Source: Pseudomonadota bacterium (lineage in GTDB: Bacteria; Pseudomonadota; Gammaproteobacteria; Burkholderiales; Burkholderiaceae_D). Taken from it: a stretch of DNA of 7,556 nt. Shown here one piece after another: positions 1-6,904 of this stretch. The notes under the pieces were generated by a model, which saw only the letters and a list, made by a program, of their open reading frames with translations, searched no databases and was not told the DNA's origin. Each line of letters starts with the position of its first letter. Within the stretch, counting starts at the first letter, position 1. Location of the stretch: contig JAEZVM010000111.1 in assembly GCA_023420795.1 (NCBI GenBank), positions 1 to 7,556 on the forward strand, in the 5' to 3' direction. The position numbers and the translations under genes were made by a program.

Positions 1-482
1 CGATCCAGGAAGGTTTGAACATGCGCAGGCTGCGAGGAATCGGCTTTTACGCCGGCAGCCGGAACTCCTGCGGGCTGCAGCGCGGCCGGGTGCCAGGGAT
101 TGGATTTGCGTACCTCGACACTCGGGGTTTCGTAAATCTGTGGGAGGGATGCATCACCATCCGGTACGCCTTGTGGAGCAAGCGTGCGTGACACTTGCTG
201 GATCAGCACATCTGCCAGGCCGACACCCCGATTGGACAGATGCTGACTGAGCTGCTGATCTAGCATCGAGGTGTACATGCGGCTTTGATCGTTATCGAAG
301 ATGCCTTCCTGTGGCGTGGCTTCGCGCATGCTCTTCATGACCATGTTCAGGAACAGAGCTTCGAACTGTTTCGCTGCCGTCTTCAGCGCCTCGGGAGAGT
401 TCTCCCGTGCAGATCGCCGCAGCGAGTCAAGCCCTTTCGAATCAATGGCGAGATTGTCAGCGGAATTAATTGGACTAACCAT
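1..482 (-). CDS. flgJ: FlgJ, flagellar rod cap / probable peptidoglycan hydrolase (partial, 3' end outside window)
   Basis: FlgJ caps the growing rod in the periplasm. In Beta- and Gammaproteobacteria it also carries a C-terminal muramidase domain that opens peptidoglycan for the rod. The ATG is at 482, five bases after the flgI stop; 160 codons are visible before the left edge. Residues about 30 to 100 form the rod-binding domain, including AAKQFEALFLNMVMKSMREA (residues 36-55) and SRMYTSMLDQQLSQHLS. A linker rich in Pro, Ala and Ser follows (about 102-154). The last visible residues, HVQTFLD, resemble the entry into a glycoside hydrolase family 73 domain, so the bifunctional form is likely; its catalytic residues are not visible. 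No good Shine-Dalgarno precedes the ATG, which suggests translational coupling to flgI. It is the last gene of the visible operon. Confidence 0.93.
   Translation of the reverse strand, partial: MVSPINSADNLAIDSKGLDSLRRSARENSPEALKTAAKQFEALFLNMVMKSMREATPQEGIFDNDQSRMYTSMLDQQLSQHLSNRGVGLADVLIQQVSRTLAPQGVPDGDASLPQIYETPSVEVRKSNPWHPAALQPAGVPAAGVKADSSQPAHVQTFLD
392..407. repeat. 16-base inverted repeat inside flgJ
   Basis: CGGGAGA at 392-398 and TCTCCCG at 401-407 are perfect inverted arms two bases apart. In flgJ mRNA this can fold into a six-pair GC-rich stem with a four-base loop, about 75 to 90 bases after the start codon. The bases encode Arg27 to Pro30 of the rod-binding domain. It lacks a U-tract, so it does not look like a terminator. 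Confidence 0.6.
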
Positions 483-487
483 CGCGT

Positions 488-1615
488 TCAGATCACTTCA
501 AGTTCGGCGCGCAGCGATCCAGCTGCCTTCATCGCCTGCAGTATCGCCACCAAGTCTTGCGGTGTGGCGCCGATGGCGTTGAGCGCCTTAACCACATCGG
601 CGAGCGACGCGCCTTGCTTCAACATCAGTACCTGGCCTGGCTCCTTCTTGATGTCGATCTGCGACGCTTGGGTCACTACGGTCTGACCGCCGGACAGCGG
701 TGCCGGCTGACTGATGACCGGCTCGGTATTGATCACGACCGACAGGTTGCCATGCGATACCGCGCAGCTATCCAGCGTCACCGCCTGGTTCATCACGACC
801 GAACCGGTGCGCGCGTTAAGAATCACCTTCGCGGCCATCTGCGCCGGCGTGACGCTCATGCTTTCCAAGGCCCCGATGAAAGATACCCGCTCATTGGGGT
901 TCAAGGGCGCACGCACGCGAATGACTCTCCCGTCCTGCGCCGCTGCAGTACCCTGTCCGAAGCGGCTATTAATTGCATCGACCACCTTGCTGGCGGTGGA
1001 AAAATCGGTATCGTTCAATTCCAGATGGATCGCATCCCCCTGCCCCAACGCGATCGGCACGGAGCGCTCCACTGTCGCACCCGCTGAAATACGTCCCACG
1101 CTCAGGTGGTTGACCTGCGTCTTGCTGCCGTTGGCCGAAGCACCGACACCGCCCACCACCACATTGCCCTGGGCGATGCCATAGATCTGCCCGTCAGCGC
1201 CCTTTAGCGGCGTCATCAGCAAGGTGCCGCCGCGCAGGCTTTTTGCATTACCCATGGAGGAAACCGTCACATCCAGCGTCTGTCCGGGCTGCGCGAACGC
1301 CGGCAATGATGCCGTCACAACCACCGCGGCGACATTCTTCAACTGCAGGCTGACGCCAGGCGGCAAATTCACGCCCATCTGCTGCAGCATGCTGACCACG
1401 CTCTGCACGGTAAACGGCGTCTGCGTGGTCTGGTCGCCGCTACCATCAAGGCCGACCACCAGACCATAGCCGATCAACTGGTTCTGGCGCACGCCCTGGA
1501 TGCTGGCGATGTCCTTGATGCGCTCTGCCTGTGCGGCAACCGGAGCCAGCAATGTGCCGACGCACAGGAACAATGTCGTGATCAGTTTCAGGGGAGCAGA
1601 CATGGTGATATTCAT
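488..1615 (-). CDS. flgI: FlgI, flagellar P-ring protein precursor
   Basis: FlgI is exported by Sec and assembles the P-ring around the rod in the peptidoglycan layer, helped by FlgA. The protein has a cleavable signal peptide (LKLITTLFLCVGTLLAPVAA, then QA), and the mature part begins ERIKDIASIQGVRQNQLIGY, a family hallmark, followed by GLVVGLDGSGDQT. The C-terminus reads ATPQDLVAILQAMKAAGSLR and ends in ELEVI. I chose the ATG at 1615 (375 aa). A GTG at 1624, four bases after the flgH stop, would add three residues, and an ATG at 1603 would remove four. None has a convincing Shine-Dalgarno. E. coli FlgI has 365 residues including its signal. The mature protein has a single cysteine (TLDSCAVSHG, codon 764-766); the C-terminal cysteine known from E. 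coli is serine here. Confidence 0.96.
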   Translation of the reverse strand: MNITMSAPLKLITTLFLCVGTLLAPVAAQAERIKDIASIQGVRQNQLIGYGLVVGLDGSGDQTTQTPFTVQSVVSMLQQMGVNLPPGVSLQLKNVAAVVVTASLPAFAQPGQTLDVTVSSMGNAKSLRGGTLLMTPLKGADGQIYGIAQGNVVVGGVGASANGSKTQVNHLSVGRISAGATVERSVPIALGQGDAIHLELNDTDFSTASKVVDAINSRFGQGTAAAQDGRVIRVRAPLNPNERVSFIGALESMSVTPAQMAAKVILNARTGSVVMNQAVTLDSCAVSHGNLSVVINTEPVISQPAPLSGGQTVVTQASQIDIKKEPGQVLMLKQGASLADVVKALNAIGATPQDLVAILQAMKAAGSLRAELEVI

Positions 1616-1628
1616 GATAGCCACAGGA

Positions 1629-2300
1629 TCAGAACGGCAGAACGCTGAGGAAGAAGCGTGTCAACATGGCCATCATCTGCGCCTTGTCGATATGGCTGTT
1701 GGTGCGGTATTCGGCTCTCACGTCCGCAATCTGCGTCGAGGAAACGGTATTCCCGGCGCGAATCGTCGTGGGATTGACGACGCCGGAAAAGCGAACGAAT
1801 TCCACGCCCTTGTCCAGCGCAACCTGCTTTTCTCCGCTCACGACCAGATTGCCGTTCGGGAGCACGTCGATCACCGTTACCGTCAATGTTCCGCTGAAGG
1901 TATTGCTGGAATTGACGGACGCCTCGTCCTCATACTCGCCCGACGCGGAAGCGCTCGCTCCCAACTTGCGTGTGATGCCCGGGACCAACCCAAACACATT
2001 CGGGGCAGTAGCGGAAACTGATCCGGACCGGTTCGCCGAACTTTCCGCCTCCTTGCCGGCGGAGGTTCTCTCGTTGATTGTCACCGTCAGCGTATCGCCG
2101 ACCATGCGTGCGCGGTGATCCTCGAACATGGGTCGGTAGGCGGATGCCTGGAAAATGGCACCGCTGGTCGGCGGCGCGACCGCAGCAGCAGGCTGCGATC
2201 TGACATTCGGCGGCTGCACGGTGATCGTATCCGGCACCGTGCTACATCCGGCAAGGCCGACCAGAACGGCGATCACGACGGCGAAAACACCTTTCTTCAT
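1629..2300 (-). CDS. flgH: FlgH, flagellar L-ring lipoprotein
   Basis: FlgH forms the L-ring in the outer membrane, the bushing through which the rod leaves the cell. The 223-residue protein starts with a lipoprotein signal: a basic start (MKK), a hydrophobic stretch, and the lipobox LAGC with Cys19 as the acylated residue. The mature part contains YRPMFEDHRARMVGDTLTVT (about residues 56-75), typical of FlgH, where the ED(R/H)RxRxxGDTLTV block is conserved. A Ser/Ala/Asn-rich stretch and a beta-rich domain with NGNLVVSGEKQV follow, ending FLSVLPF. The length fits the family (232 in E. coli). The start is supported by AGGAAGG at 2306-2312, five bases before the ATG. flgI follows within about 13 bases, and flgG ends 16 bases upstream. 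Confidence 0.97.
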   Translation of the reverse strand: MKKGVFAVVIAVLVGLAGCSTVPDTITVQPPNVRSQPAAAVAPPTSGAIFQASAYRPMFEDHRARMVGDTLTVTINERTSAGKEAESSANRSGSVSATAPNVFGLVPGITRKLGASASASGEYEDEASVNSSNTFSGTLTVTVIDVLPNGNLVVSGEKQVALDKGVEFVRFSGVVNPTTIRAGNTVSSTQIADVRAEYRTNSHIDKAQMMAMLTRFFLSVLPF

Positions 2301-2316
2301 TACAGCCTTCCTGCGA

Positions 2317-3099
2317 TTACAACTGCGTCAGCCGCTGCAGCATTTGATCGGAGGTCGTAATCGCCTTGCTGTTGATTTCATACGCGCGCTGGGTCTGAAT
2401 CATGCTTACCATTTCCTCGACCACATTGACGTTCGACGTCTCGACGTACTTATGCAAGAGCAGGCCTGCGCCATTGGAACCTGGCGTGTTGGTATTGGGC
2501 GTGCCGGAAGACACCGTCTCGACATACAGGTTTTCGCCCCTGCTTTCGAGACCGGCCGGATTCATGAAAGTCGTCAGCTGCAGGGTGCCCACCTGAACCG
2601 GCTCGGTTGCATTCGGCAGCTTTACCGATACGGTACCGTCACGCGCGATCGTCAGGCTTTGCGCATCTGCCGGGATCGTGATCGCGGGTTGCACGACAAA
2701 ACCGCTGGAGTTCACGAGCTGTCCCTGGTTATCGAGTTGGAATGCTCCGTCGCGGGTGTACGCCGCGGTCCCGTCCGGCAGCATGACCTGGAAAAAGCCC
2801 GCCCCCTGAATCGCCACGTCTTTTTCGTTACCCGTCTCATTCAGATTGCCTTGCGTATGAATTCGCTCGGTGGCCACAGGGCGCACGCCGGTGCCGATCT
2901 GCAGGCCGGTAGGCAATTGTGTCTGCTGCGACGACTGGGCACCAGGCTGGCGCATGGTCTGGTACAGCAGATCCTCGAATACCGCACGGGAACGCTTGAA
3001 GCCGGTGGTACCCACATTGGCAAGGTTATTGGAAATGACGTCCATCTGCGTCTGCTGCGCATCCAGACCGGTTTTGGCAATCCATAGTGAACGGATCAT
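2317..3099 (-). CDS. flgG: FlgG, flagellar distal rod protein
   Basis: FlgG builds the distal rod, the rigid drive shaft that crosses the P- and L-rings. The protein has 260 residues, the same length as E. coli FlgG. The N-terminal rod signature SNNLANVGTTGFKRSR covers residues 23-38. Next comes the FlgG-specific stretch at residues 46-63 (YQTMRQPGAQSSQQTQLP), which in Salmonella is known to make the rod straight and rigid compared with the hook. DVAIQGAGFFQVMLPDGTAA and YTRDGAF mark the central beta domain. The C-terminus has YVETSNVNVVEEMVSMIQTQ and RAYEINSKAI, the coiled-coil D0 segment shared by axial proteins. AGGGGAA at 3104-3110 lies four bases before the ATG and supports this start. 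Confidence 0.98.
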   Translation of the reverse strand: MIRSLWIAKTGLDAQQTQMDVISNNLANVGTTGFKRSRAVFEDLLYQTMRQPGAQSSQQTQLPTGLQIGTGVRPVATERIHTQGNLNETGNEKDVAIQGAGFFQVMLPDGTAAYTRDGAFQLDNQGQLVNSSGFVVQPAITIPADAQSLTIARDGTVSVKLPNATEPVQVGTLQLTTFMNPAGLESRGENLYVETVSSGTPNTNTPGSNGAGLLLHKYVETSNVNVVEEMVSMIQTQRAYEINSKAITTSDQMLQRLTQL

Positions 3100-3134
3100 T
3101 TCTTTCCCCTAAAGAGATCTTGTTTCATCAGCCG

Positions 3135-3154
3135 CCGCACTTCACGGCACTTCA
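3135..3154. repeat. Short tandem 10-base repeat in the flgF-flgG gap
   Basis: CCGCACTTCA (3135-3144) is followed directly by CGGCACTTCA (3145-3154), nine of ten bases identical. It lies in the 65-base gap between flgF and flgG. The arms GCCG and CGGC within it can also pair as a four-base stem with a seven-base loop. No function can be assigned. Confidence 0.5.
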
Positions 3155-3164
3155 ATTCGGATAG

Positions 3165-3905
3165 TTATCGTAGAGAGAGGAACTCGTTGGCCTTGGCCTC
3201 GTTGCTCTCCGCGTTTTTAAGGATATTCATGTGCATCTCGAACTGGCGCGCCAGGCTGATCATGTTCACCATGGAATCAACCACGTTGACATTGCTGCCT
3301 TCGAGAGCGCCGCCCAGCAGCGCCACATTGGCATCTGCATCCGCGGGGTTGCCGTCATTGACGCTAAACAGGCCGTCCCCGCCGCGGACAAGGGTTTCTG
3401 TCGGCGGATTGACCAGCTTGATGCGTGCCAATGCAGTAACCACGGGAGGCGTGGAGGTCTGGTCGATAGTAGAGACCGTGCCGTCCTTTGCAATCGAAAC
3501 AGCCACGTCGGGCGGGATGGTGATCGGGCCGCCGTCACCCATCACGTTCAAGCCACTTTGCGTCTGCAGCACGCCGTTTTCATTCAGCCGGAGACTGCCA
3601 TGCCGGGTGTATGCCTCGGTACCGTCGGGGCGTTCGACTGCAATCCAGCCATCGCCCTGCACGGCGACGTCCAGCTCGCGCCCGGTCTGCTGAATAGGCC
3701 CGGAACGGAAGTCGGACCCAACCGTCGCATCCACCACGAAGGTCCGTGTCGGCAAGCCCTCCCCGACAACCGGCACGGCACGGAATGAATCGAGTTGCGC
3801 CCGGAAGCCGGTCGTAGTCGCATTTGCCAGGTTGTGCGAGGTCGTCGCCTGCTGCTCCAGGATATGCTTGGCGCCGGTCATGGCGGTGTATATCAGGCGG
3901 TCCAT
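3165..3905 (-). CDS. flgF: FlgF, flagellar proximal rod protein
   Basis: FlgF is a rod component exported by the flagellar type III system and placed below FlgG. It has 246 residues (251 in E. coli). The start MDRLIYTAMTGAKHILEQQA is typical of FlgF. The axial signature SHNLANATTTGFRAQ lies at residues 23-37, with His24 where its paralogs have Asn, Ser or Gly. A central block reads LDVAVQGDGWIAVERPDGTE and YTRHGSL, the Trp in GDGWIAV being characteristic of FlgF. The C-terminus has LEGSNVNVVDSMVNMISLAR and QFEMHMNILKNAE. It lacks the long insertion that distinguishes FlgG. AAGGGAGC at 3909-3916 precedes the ATG closely. It sits between flgE (74-base gap) and flgG (65-base gap), the widest gaps in the operon. 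Confidence 0.97.
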   Translation of the reverse strand: MDRLIYTAMTGAKHILEQQATTSHNLANATTTGFRAQLDSFRAVPVVGEGLPTRTFVVDATVGSDFRSGPIQQTGRELDVAVQGDGWIAVERPDGTEAYTRHGSLRLNENGVLQTQSGLNVMGDGGPITIPPDVAVSIAKDGTVSTIDQTSTPPVVTALARIKLVNPPTETLVRGGDGLFSVNDGNPADADANVALLGGALEGSNVNVVDSMVNMISLARQFEMHMNILKNAESNEAKANEFLSLR

Positions 3906-3979
3906 CTTGCTCCCTTCGTGATCGTGCGCGCCGCCTTGTACGACCGGCGGGCGCCGCGATCAGCTCATGCGTTAGATCT

Positions 3980-5275
3980 TTATCTCAGGTTGACCAGCGT
4001 CTGCATAACCTGGTCTTCGGTCTTGATCGTCTGCGCGTTGGCCTGATAGATGCGCTGTGCGGTGATCATCGCGACCAGTTCAGCGGTCAGATCGACATTC
4101 GACTCTTCCACTGCGGACGACTGGACCAACCCTAATCCGCTGACGCCAGGCGCGCCGACCAGTGGTGGGCCGGACAACGATGTTTCAACCCAGGCATTGT
4201 CGCCCTGAGGCGTGAGTCCGTTCGGATTAGCAAAACTGGCTAGCGCAACTTGGCCCAGCAAATTCGTTTGACCATTGGTGTAACTGCCGACAATGCTGCC
4301 GTCCTTTCCGATATCGAAAGAAACCAGGCTGCCTGCGGCATAACCGTCTTGACGCGGCTCACCTTGTTCAGCCGTTTCCATTCGAAACTGCGTAGTACCC
4401 GCAAAATTGATTGCAACGGTTTGTGGCGTTACAGCACCATTATTTAAGACGAACGATGCATTCACCGGCAGCAGCGCAGCACTCGGAATCCCACTTTGAT
4501 CAAAAGTGATAGTCGTGAAAGCAGCCATGCCAGGCACTGCCGGCGTCCCGTTAAGCTGGTTACCATCGAGAGTTACAAATACTTGCCAAGTATTACCTGT
4601 CCCGAGTGCTGGAGCACCGCCGGCTCCGTCGCCGACATTCCTGTAGAACGTCGATAGCGTGTGCGGATTACCCAAGCTGTCATAGATACCAACTGAGGTT
4701 CGGCCATGGTATGAGGCGTCATTATTAGGATCAAATGGCGTTGGAGCCACGCCGCCCGGCCCCGGATTGAGAGGAAGCTCGCCGGAATCAAGATTCATGC
4801 GTACGTCGTAGCTTCTGGTTCTCTGTGGTTCAAGCGCTGTATTGTCGATCCGCAACTCTACCGGAGCACCGTTCGAAATCTGGCCATTGGGTCCGACCGG
4901 GTACCCTGTCAACAGGGCCCCATTGGCGTTCTCGATATTGCCGTTCTTGTTCAACTGAAACTGGCCGTTGCGCGTATAGGTGATAGCGCCTCCGCTGCTC
5001 ATCCGGAAAAACCCGTCGCCATTGATCGCGATATCGAGCGGATTATTTGTACCCGATATATTCATCTGCGTGAACTGCTGGGAGACGCGCGCCAGCCTGG
5101 TGCCGATACCAATCGGAGATGCGCCGCTGCCCATCAGCGAGCTTGCATATACGTCGGCGAACTGTGCCTGAGATCTTTTGAAGCCGACAGTGCCGGCGTT
5201 AGCAACGTTGTTGCCAATCGTTTCCATGGTCTTTGATGCCGCATTCAAACCACTCAAACCCTGTTGAAAAGCCAT
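3980..5275 (-). CDS. flgE: FlgE, flagellar hook protein
   Basis: FlgE polymerises into the hook, the flexible universal joint outside the outer membrane, under the FlgD cap. The protein has 431 residues, longer than the 402 of E. coli; the extra length probably lies in the surface domains. The N-terminus MAFQQGLSGLNAASKTMETI leads into the axial signature GNNVANAGTVGFKRSQAQFA (residues 21-40). NPLDIAINGDGFFRM begins the conserved domain, followed by ITYTRNGQFQLNKNGNIENA. The centre includes a Pro/Gly-rich segment (GELPLNPGPGGVAPTPFDPN) and VGIYDSLGNPHTLSTFYRN. The end contains VEESNVDLTAELVAMITAQR and IYQANAQTIKTEDQVMQTLV. AAGGGAGA at 5281-5288 gives a strong ribosome-binding site five bases before the ATG. 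GC content falls in the middle of the gene. Confidence 0.97.
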   Translation of the reverse strand: MAFQQGLSGLNAASKTMETIGNNVANAGTVGFKRSQAQFADVYASSLMGSGASPIGIGTRLARVSQQFTQMNISGTNNPLDIAINGDGFFRMSSGGAITYTRNGQFQLNKNGNIENANGALLTGYPVGPNGQISNGAPVELRIDNTALEPQRTRSYDVRMNLDSGELPLNPGPGGVAPTPFDPNNDASYHGRTSVGIYDSLGNPHTLSTFYRNVGDGAGGAPALGTGNTWQVFVTLDGNQLNGTPAVPGMAAFTTITFDQSGIPSAALLPVNASFVLNNGAVTPQTVAINFAGTTQFRMETAEQGEPRQDGYAAGSLVSFDIGKDGSIVGSYTNGQTNLLGQVALASFANPNGLTPQGDNAWVETSLSGPPLVGAPGVSGLGLVQSSAVEESNVDLTAELVAMITAQRIYQANAQTIKTEDQVMQTLVNLR

Positions 5276-5316
5276 ATCGTTCTCCCTTGGTGCCTTGCTG
5301 TTGGATCAAAGATTGA

Positions 5317-5991
5317 TTAAAGAATTTGCCGGACGTCGGCCAGGTTCAGCGCCCCCAGGCCGCTGGTATTGAGCTTGATGCCCTTGGCGTCGGTCGATAC
5401 GGTCTCGACCAGGCCGAATTGCAGCGCCGTCGTCTTCACTTCGGCGCCATTGCGCGTCGCACTGACTGTAAACGTATATTTACCGTCAGGTGCAGTGCTT
5501 CCATCCTTCGCCTTGCCGTCCCAGGTTATCGGAAGTGAGCCGGCTTGCTGCGGACCCAGTTCAACCGTATTAACCTCGACGCCTTTAGCATCCCGAATGG
5601 TTACGCTGACTTTATCGGCTTCGCCAGACAGCTCCACTCCCATCAGCGCGCTGCTCTTGAGCAGATCAATGCTGGAACCGGGAGCAAGAACGCCATGCCC
5701 GATCATGCTGGCTGCCTGCAAGGTCTGACTGGTCTGGTAGCTACCCATCAGGTTTGCCAGCGTATCGTTGAGTTTGTCGATACCGGTCACAGTGGACAGT
5801 TGTGCGAACTGGCTGGTTACCTGCGCATTGTCGAGCGGATTCATCGGATCCTGATTCTTCATTTGCGTCACCAGCAGCTTCATGAAGCGATCTTGCGTCT
5901 CTTCCACTGCCGACTTGCTTGTCGTACTCTTTTTCGGATTCATTCTGTCCATCAGCGTGGACATGCCGTTATCCTGGATCGTCGTGCTCAT
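5317..5991 (-). CDS. flgD: FlgD, flagellar hook cap / hook assembly protein
   Basis: FlgD sits at the tip of the growing hook and guides FlgE assembly; it is later replaced by FlgK. The protein has 224 residues (231 in E. coli). The conserved N-terminal domain contains DRFMKLLVTQMKNQDPMNPL (residues 34-53) followed by DNAQVTSQFAQLSTVTGIDK, the family hallmark. A helical stretch with SYQTSQTLQAASMIGHGVLA follows. The rest is the FlgD Tudor/Ig-like region, with SVTIRDAKGVEVNTVELG, LPITWDGKAKDGSTAPDGKY and TFTVSATRNG. The start is supported by AGAGGA at 5998-6003, six bases before the ATG. Position between flgC (18-base gap) and flgE (41-base gap) is as in other flg operons. Confidence 0.97.
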   Translation of the reverse strand: MSTTIQDNGMSTLMDRMNPKKSTTSKSAVEETQDRFMKLLVTQMKNQDPMNPLDNAQVTSQFAQLSTVTGIDKLNDTLANLMGSYQTSQTLQAASMIGHGVLAPGSSIDLLKSSALMGVELSGEADKVSVTIRDAKGVEVNTVELGPQQAGSLPITWDGKAKDGSTAPDGKYTFTVSATRNGAEVKTTALQFGLVETVSTDAKGIKLNTSGLGALNLADVRQIL

Positions 5992-6009
5992 CGCCTATCC
6001 TCTTTCTTA

Positions 6010-6414
6010 TTACTGGCCGATAGCCAGCGTCTTCAACAGCATGTTCTTCGCCGTGTTCATCGTCTCCGCATTGGTCTGGTACGAGCGCGAGGCGGAAATC
6101 ATGTTGACCATTTCCTCGACGACGTTCACGTTCGGCATCGCGACATGACCGGTTTCATCTGCCTGCGGATGCTTCGGGTTGTAAACCATCTTCAGCGGCG
6201 ATGCGTCCTCGACCACCTGTCGCACCTTGACGCCGGTGGAGGCCGTTCCAGAAACCGGCACGGCCTCGAACATCACCTGCTTCGCACGGTAGGTGCGGCC
6301 GTCGGCGCTGGTGGTGCTGTCAGCATTGGCAATGTTGCTCGAAACGACGTTAAGGCGCTGGCCCTGCGCACTCATTGCGGAACCGGCCACGTTGAAGATA
6401 TTAAATAGCGACAT
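6010..6414 (-). CDS. flgC: FlgC, flagellar proximal rod protein
   Basis: FlgC is a proximal rod subunit secreted through the flagellar export gate. It has 134 residues, the same length as in E. coli. It begins MSLFNIFNVAGSAMSAQGQR and carries the axial signature SSNIANADS at residues 25-33; the usual TGFK of the longer paralogs is replaced by a short loop ending GRTYRAKQVMFEAV, as is normal for FlgC. The C-terminal segment MPNVNVVEEMVNMISASRSY, then QTNAETMNTAKNMLLKTL, forms the D0 helix. Its Shine-Dalgarno AGGGG (6423-6427) lies inside the last codons of flgB, with only two bases between the flgB stop and this ATG, so the two are probably translationally coupled. Confidence 0.97.
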   Translation of the reverse strand: MSLFNIFNVAGSAMSAQGQRLNVVSSNIANADSTTSADGRTYRAKQVMFEAVPVSGTASTGVKVRQVVEDASPLKMVYNPKHPQADETGHVAMPNVNVVEEMVNMISASRSYQTNAETMNTAKNMLLKTLAIGQ

Positions 6415-6416
6415 GA

Positions 6417-6827
6417 TTATTGCCCCTGGATTGCTGTCAGCAGCTTCTTGATCTGCCCGTTGATCATCGTAAGACTGGCTTCGTACCGAATCGCGTTGTC
6501 GGTGAACTGATTACGCTCCACATCCATATCGACGGTATTGCCATCCACGCTACCCTGCACCGTGGTCCGATACTGCGGCTCCAGACCGCCGATGGTGACC
6601 TTCCCCTGCGGCGCGAGATGAGCCGGCGCAGTCCGCGCCATCGGTTCCGCCGGCGCGCCGTTGCGGGCCAGAGCCCCCTGCAGCGCCTTGCTGAAATCCA
6701 CGTCCCGCGCCTTGTAGTTGGGCGTATCCGCATTGGCGATATTCGATGCCAGCAACTGCTGGCGCTGCGCGCGCAGACTGAGCGCGGTTTCATGAAAGCG
6801 CAGGGTGTCGTCCAGTTTTCCAGCCAT
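6417..6827 (-). CDS. flgB: FlgB, flagellar proximal rod protein
   Basis: FlgB is the most proximal rod subunit, next to the FliE/MS-ring junction, and the first gene of the operon. With the ATG at 6827 the protein has 136 residues (138 in E. coli). It begins MAGKLDDTLRFHETALSLRA and contains the signature ASNIANADTPNYKARD at residues 27-42, diagnostic of FlgB because of the PNYKARD in place of TGFK. The C-terminus has QFTDNAIRYEASLTMINGQI and KKLLTAIQGQ. An in-frame ATG at 6845 would add six residues (MPSEIV). I prefer 6827 because GGAG (6834-6837) sits six bases before it and because family members begin close to KLDxTLRFHE. Confidence 0.96.
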   Translation of the reverse strand: MAGKLDDTLRFHETALSLRAQRQQLLASNIANADTPNYKARDVDFSKALQGALARNGAPAEPMARTAPAHLAPQGKVTIGGLEPQYRTTVQGSVDGNTVDMDVERNQFTDNAIRYEASLTMINGQIKKLLTAIQGQ

Positions 6828-6832
6828 TACAA

Positions 6833-6838
6833 TCTCCG
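6833..6838 (-). promoter_or_regulatory. Ribosome-binding site that decides the flgB start
   Basis: On the minus strand the bases read CGGAGA, a Shine-Dalgarno core six bases before the ATG at 6827. It lies just inside the longer reading frame that would start at 6845, so it favours the shorter FlgB. Confidence 0.7.
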
Positions 6839-6904
6839 AGGGCATCGGCCAGAGTCGTCACCTCAACAAAATAGTGACACTCACGCCAATGGTAGATTTG
6901 TGTA

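Noticed and set aside
2155..3087. Long 310-codon open frame on the plus strand, opposite flgH and flgG
   Set aside because: It lies entirely antisense to two clearly recognised genes, has no ribosome-binding site, and its translation is rich in Arg, His and Leu without any recognisable domain. This is the usual shadow of GC-rich codon use on the other strand.
3928..3954. Imperfect stem in the flgE-flgF gap as a transcription terminator
   Set aside because: The stem is interrupted by a bulge, has no U-tract on the minus strand, and termination here would cut off essential rod and ring genes.
5545..6408. 287-codon open frame on the plus strand, opposite flgD and flgC
   Set aside because: Antisense to recognised genes, with a His/Arg/Leu-rich translation and no domain. 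Judged a codon-bias shadow.
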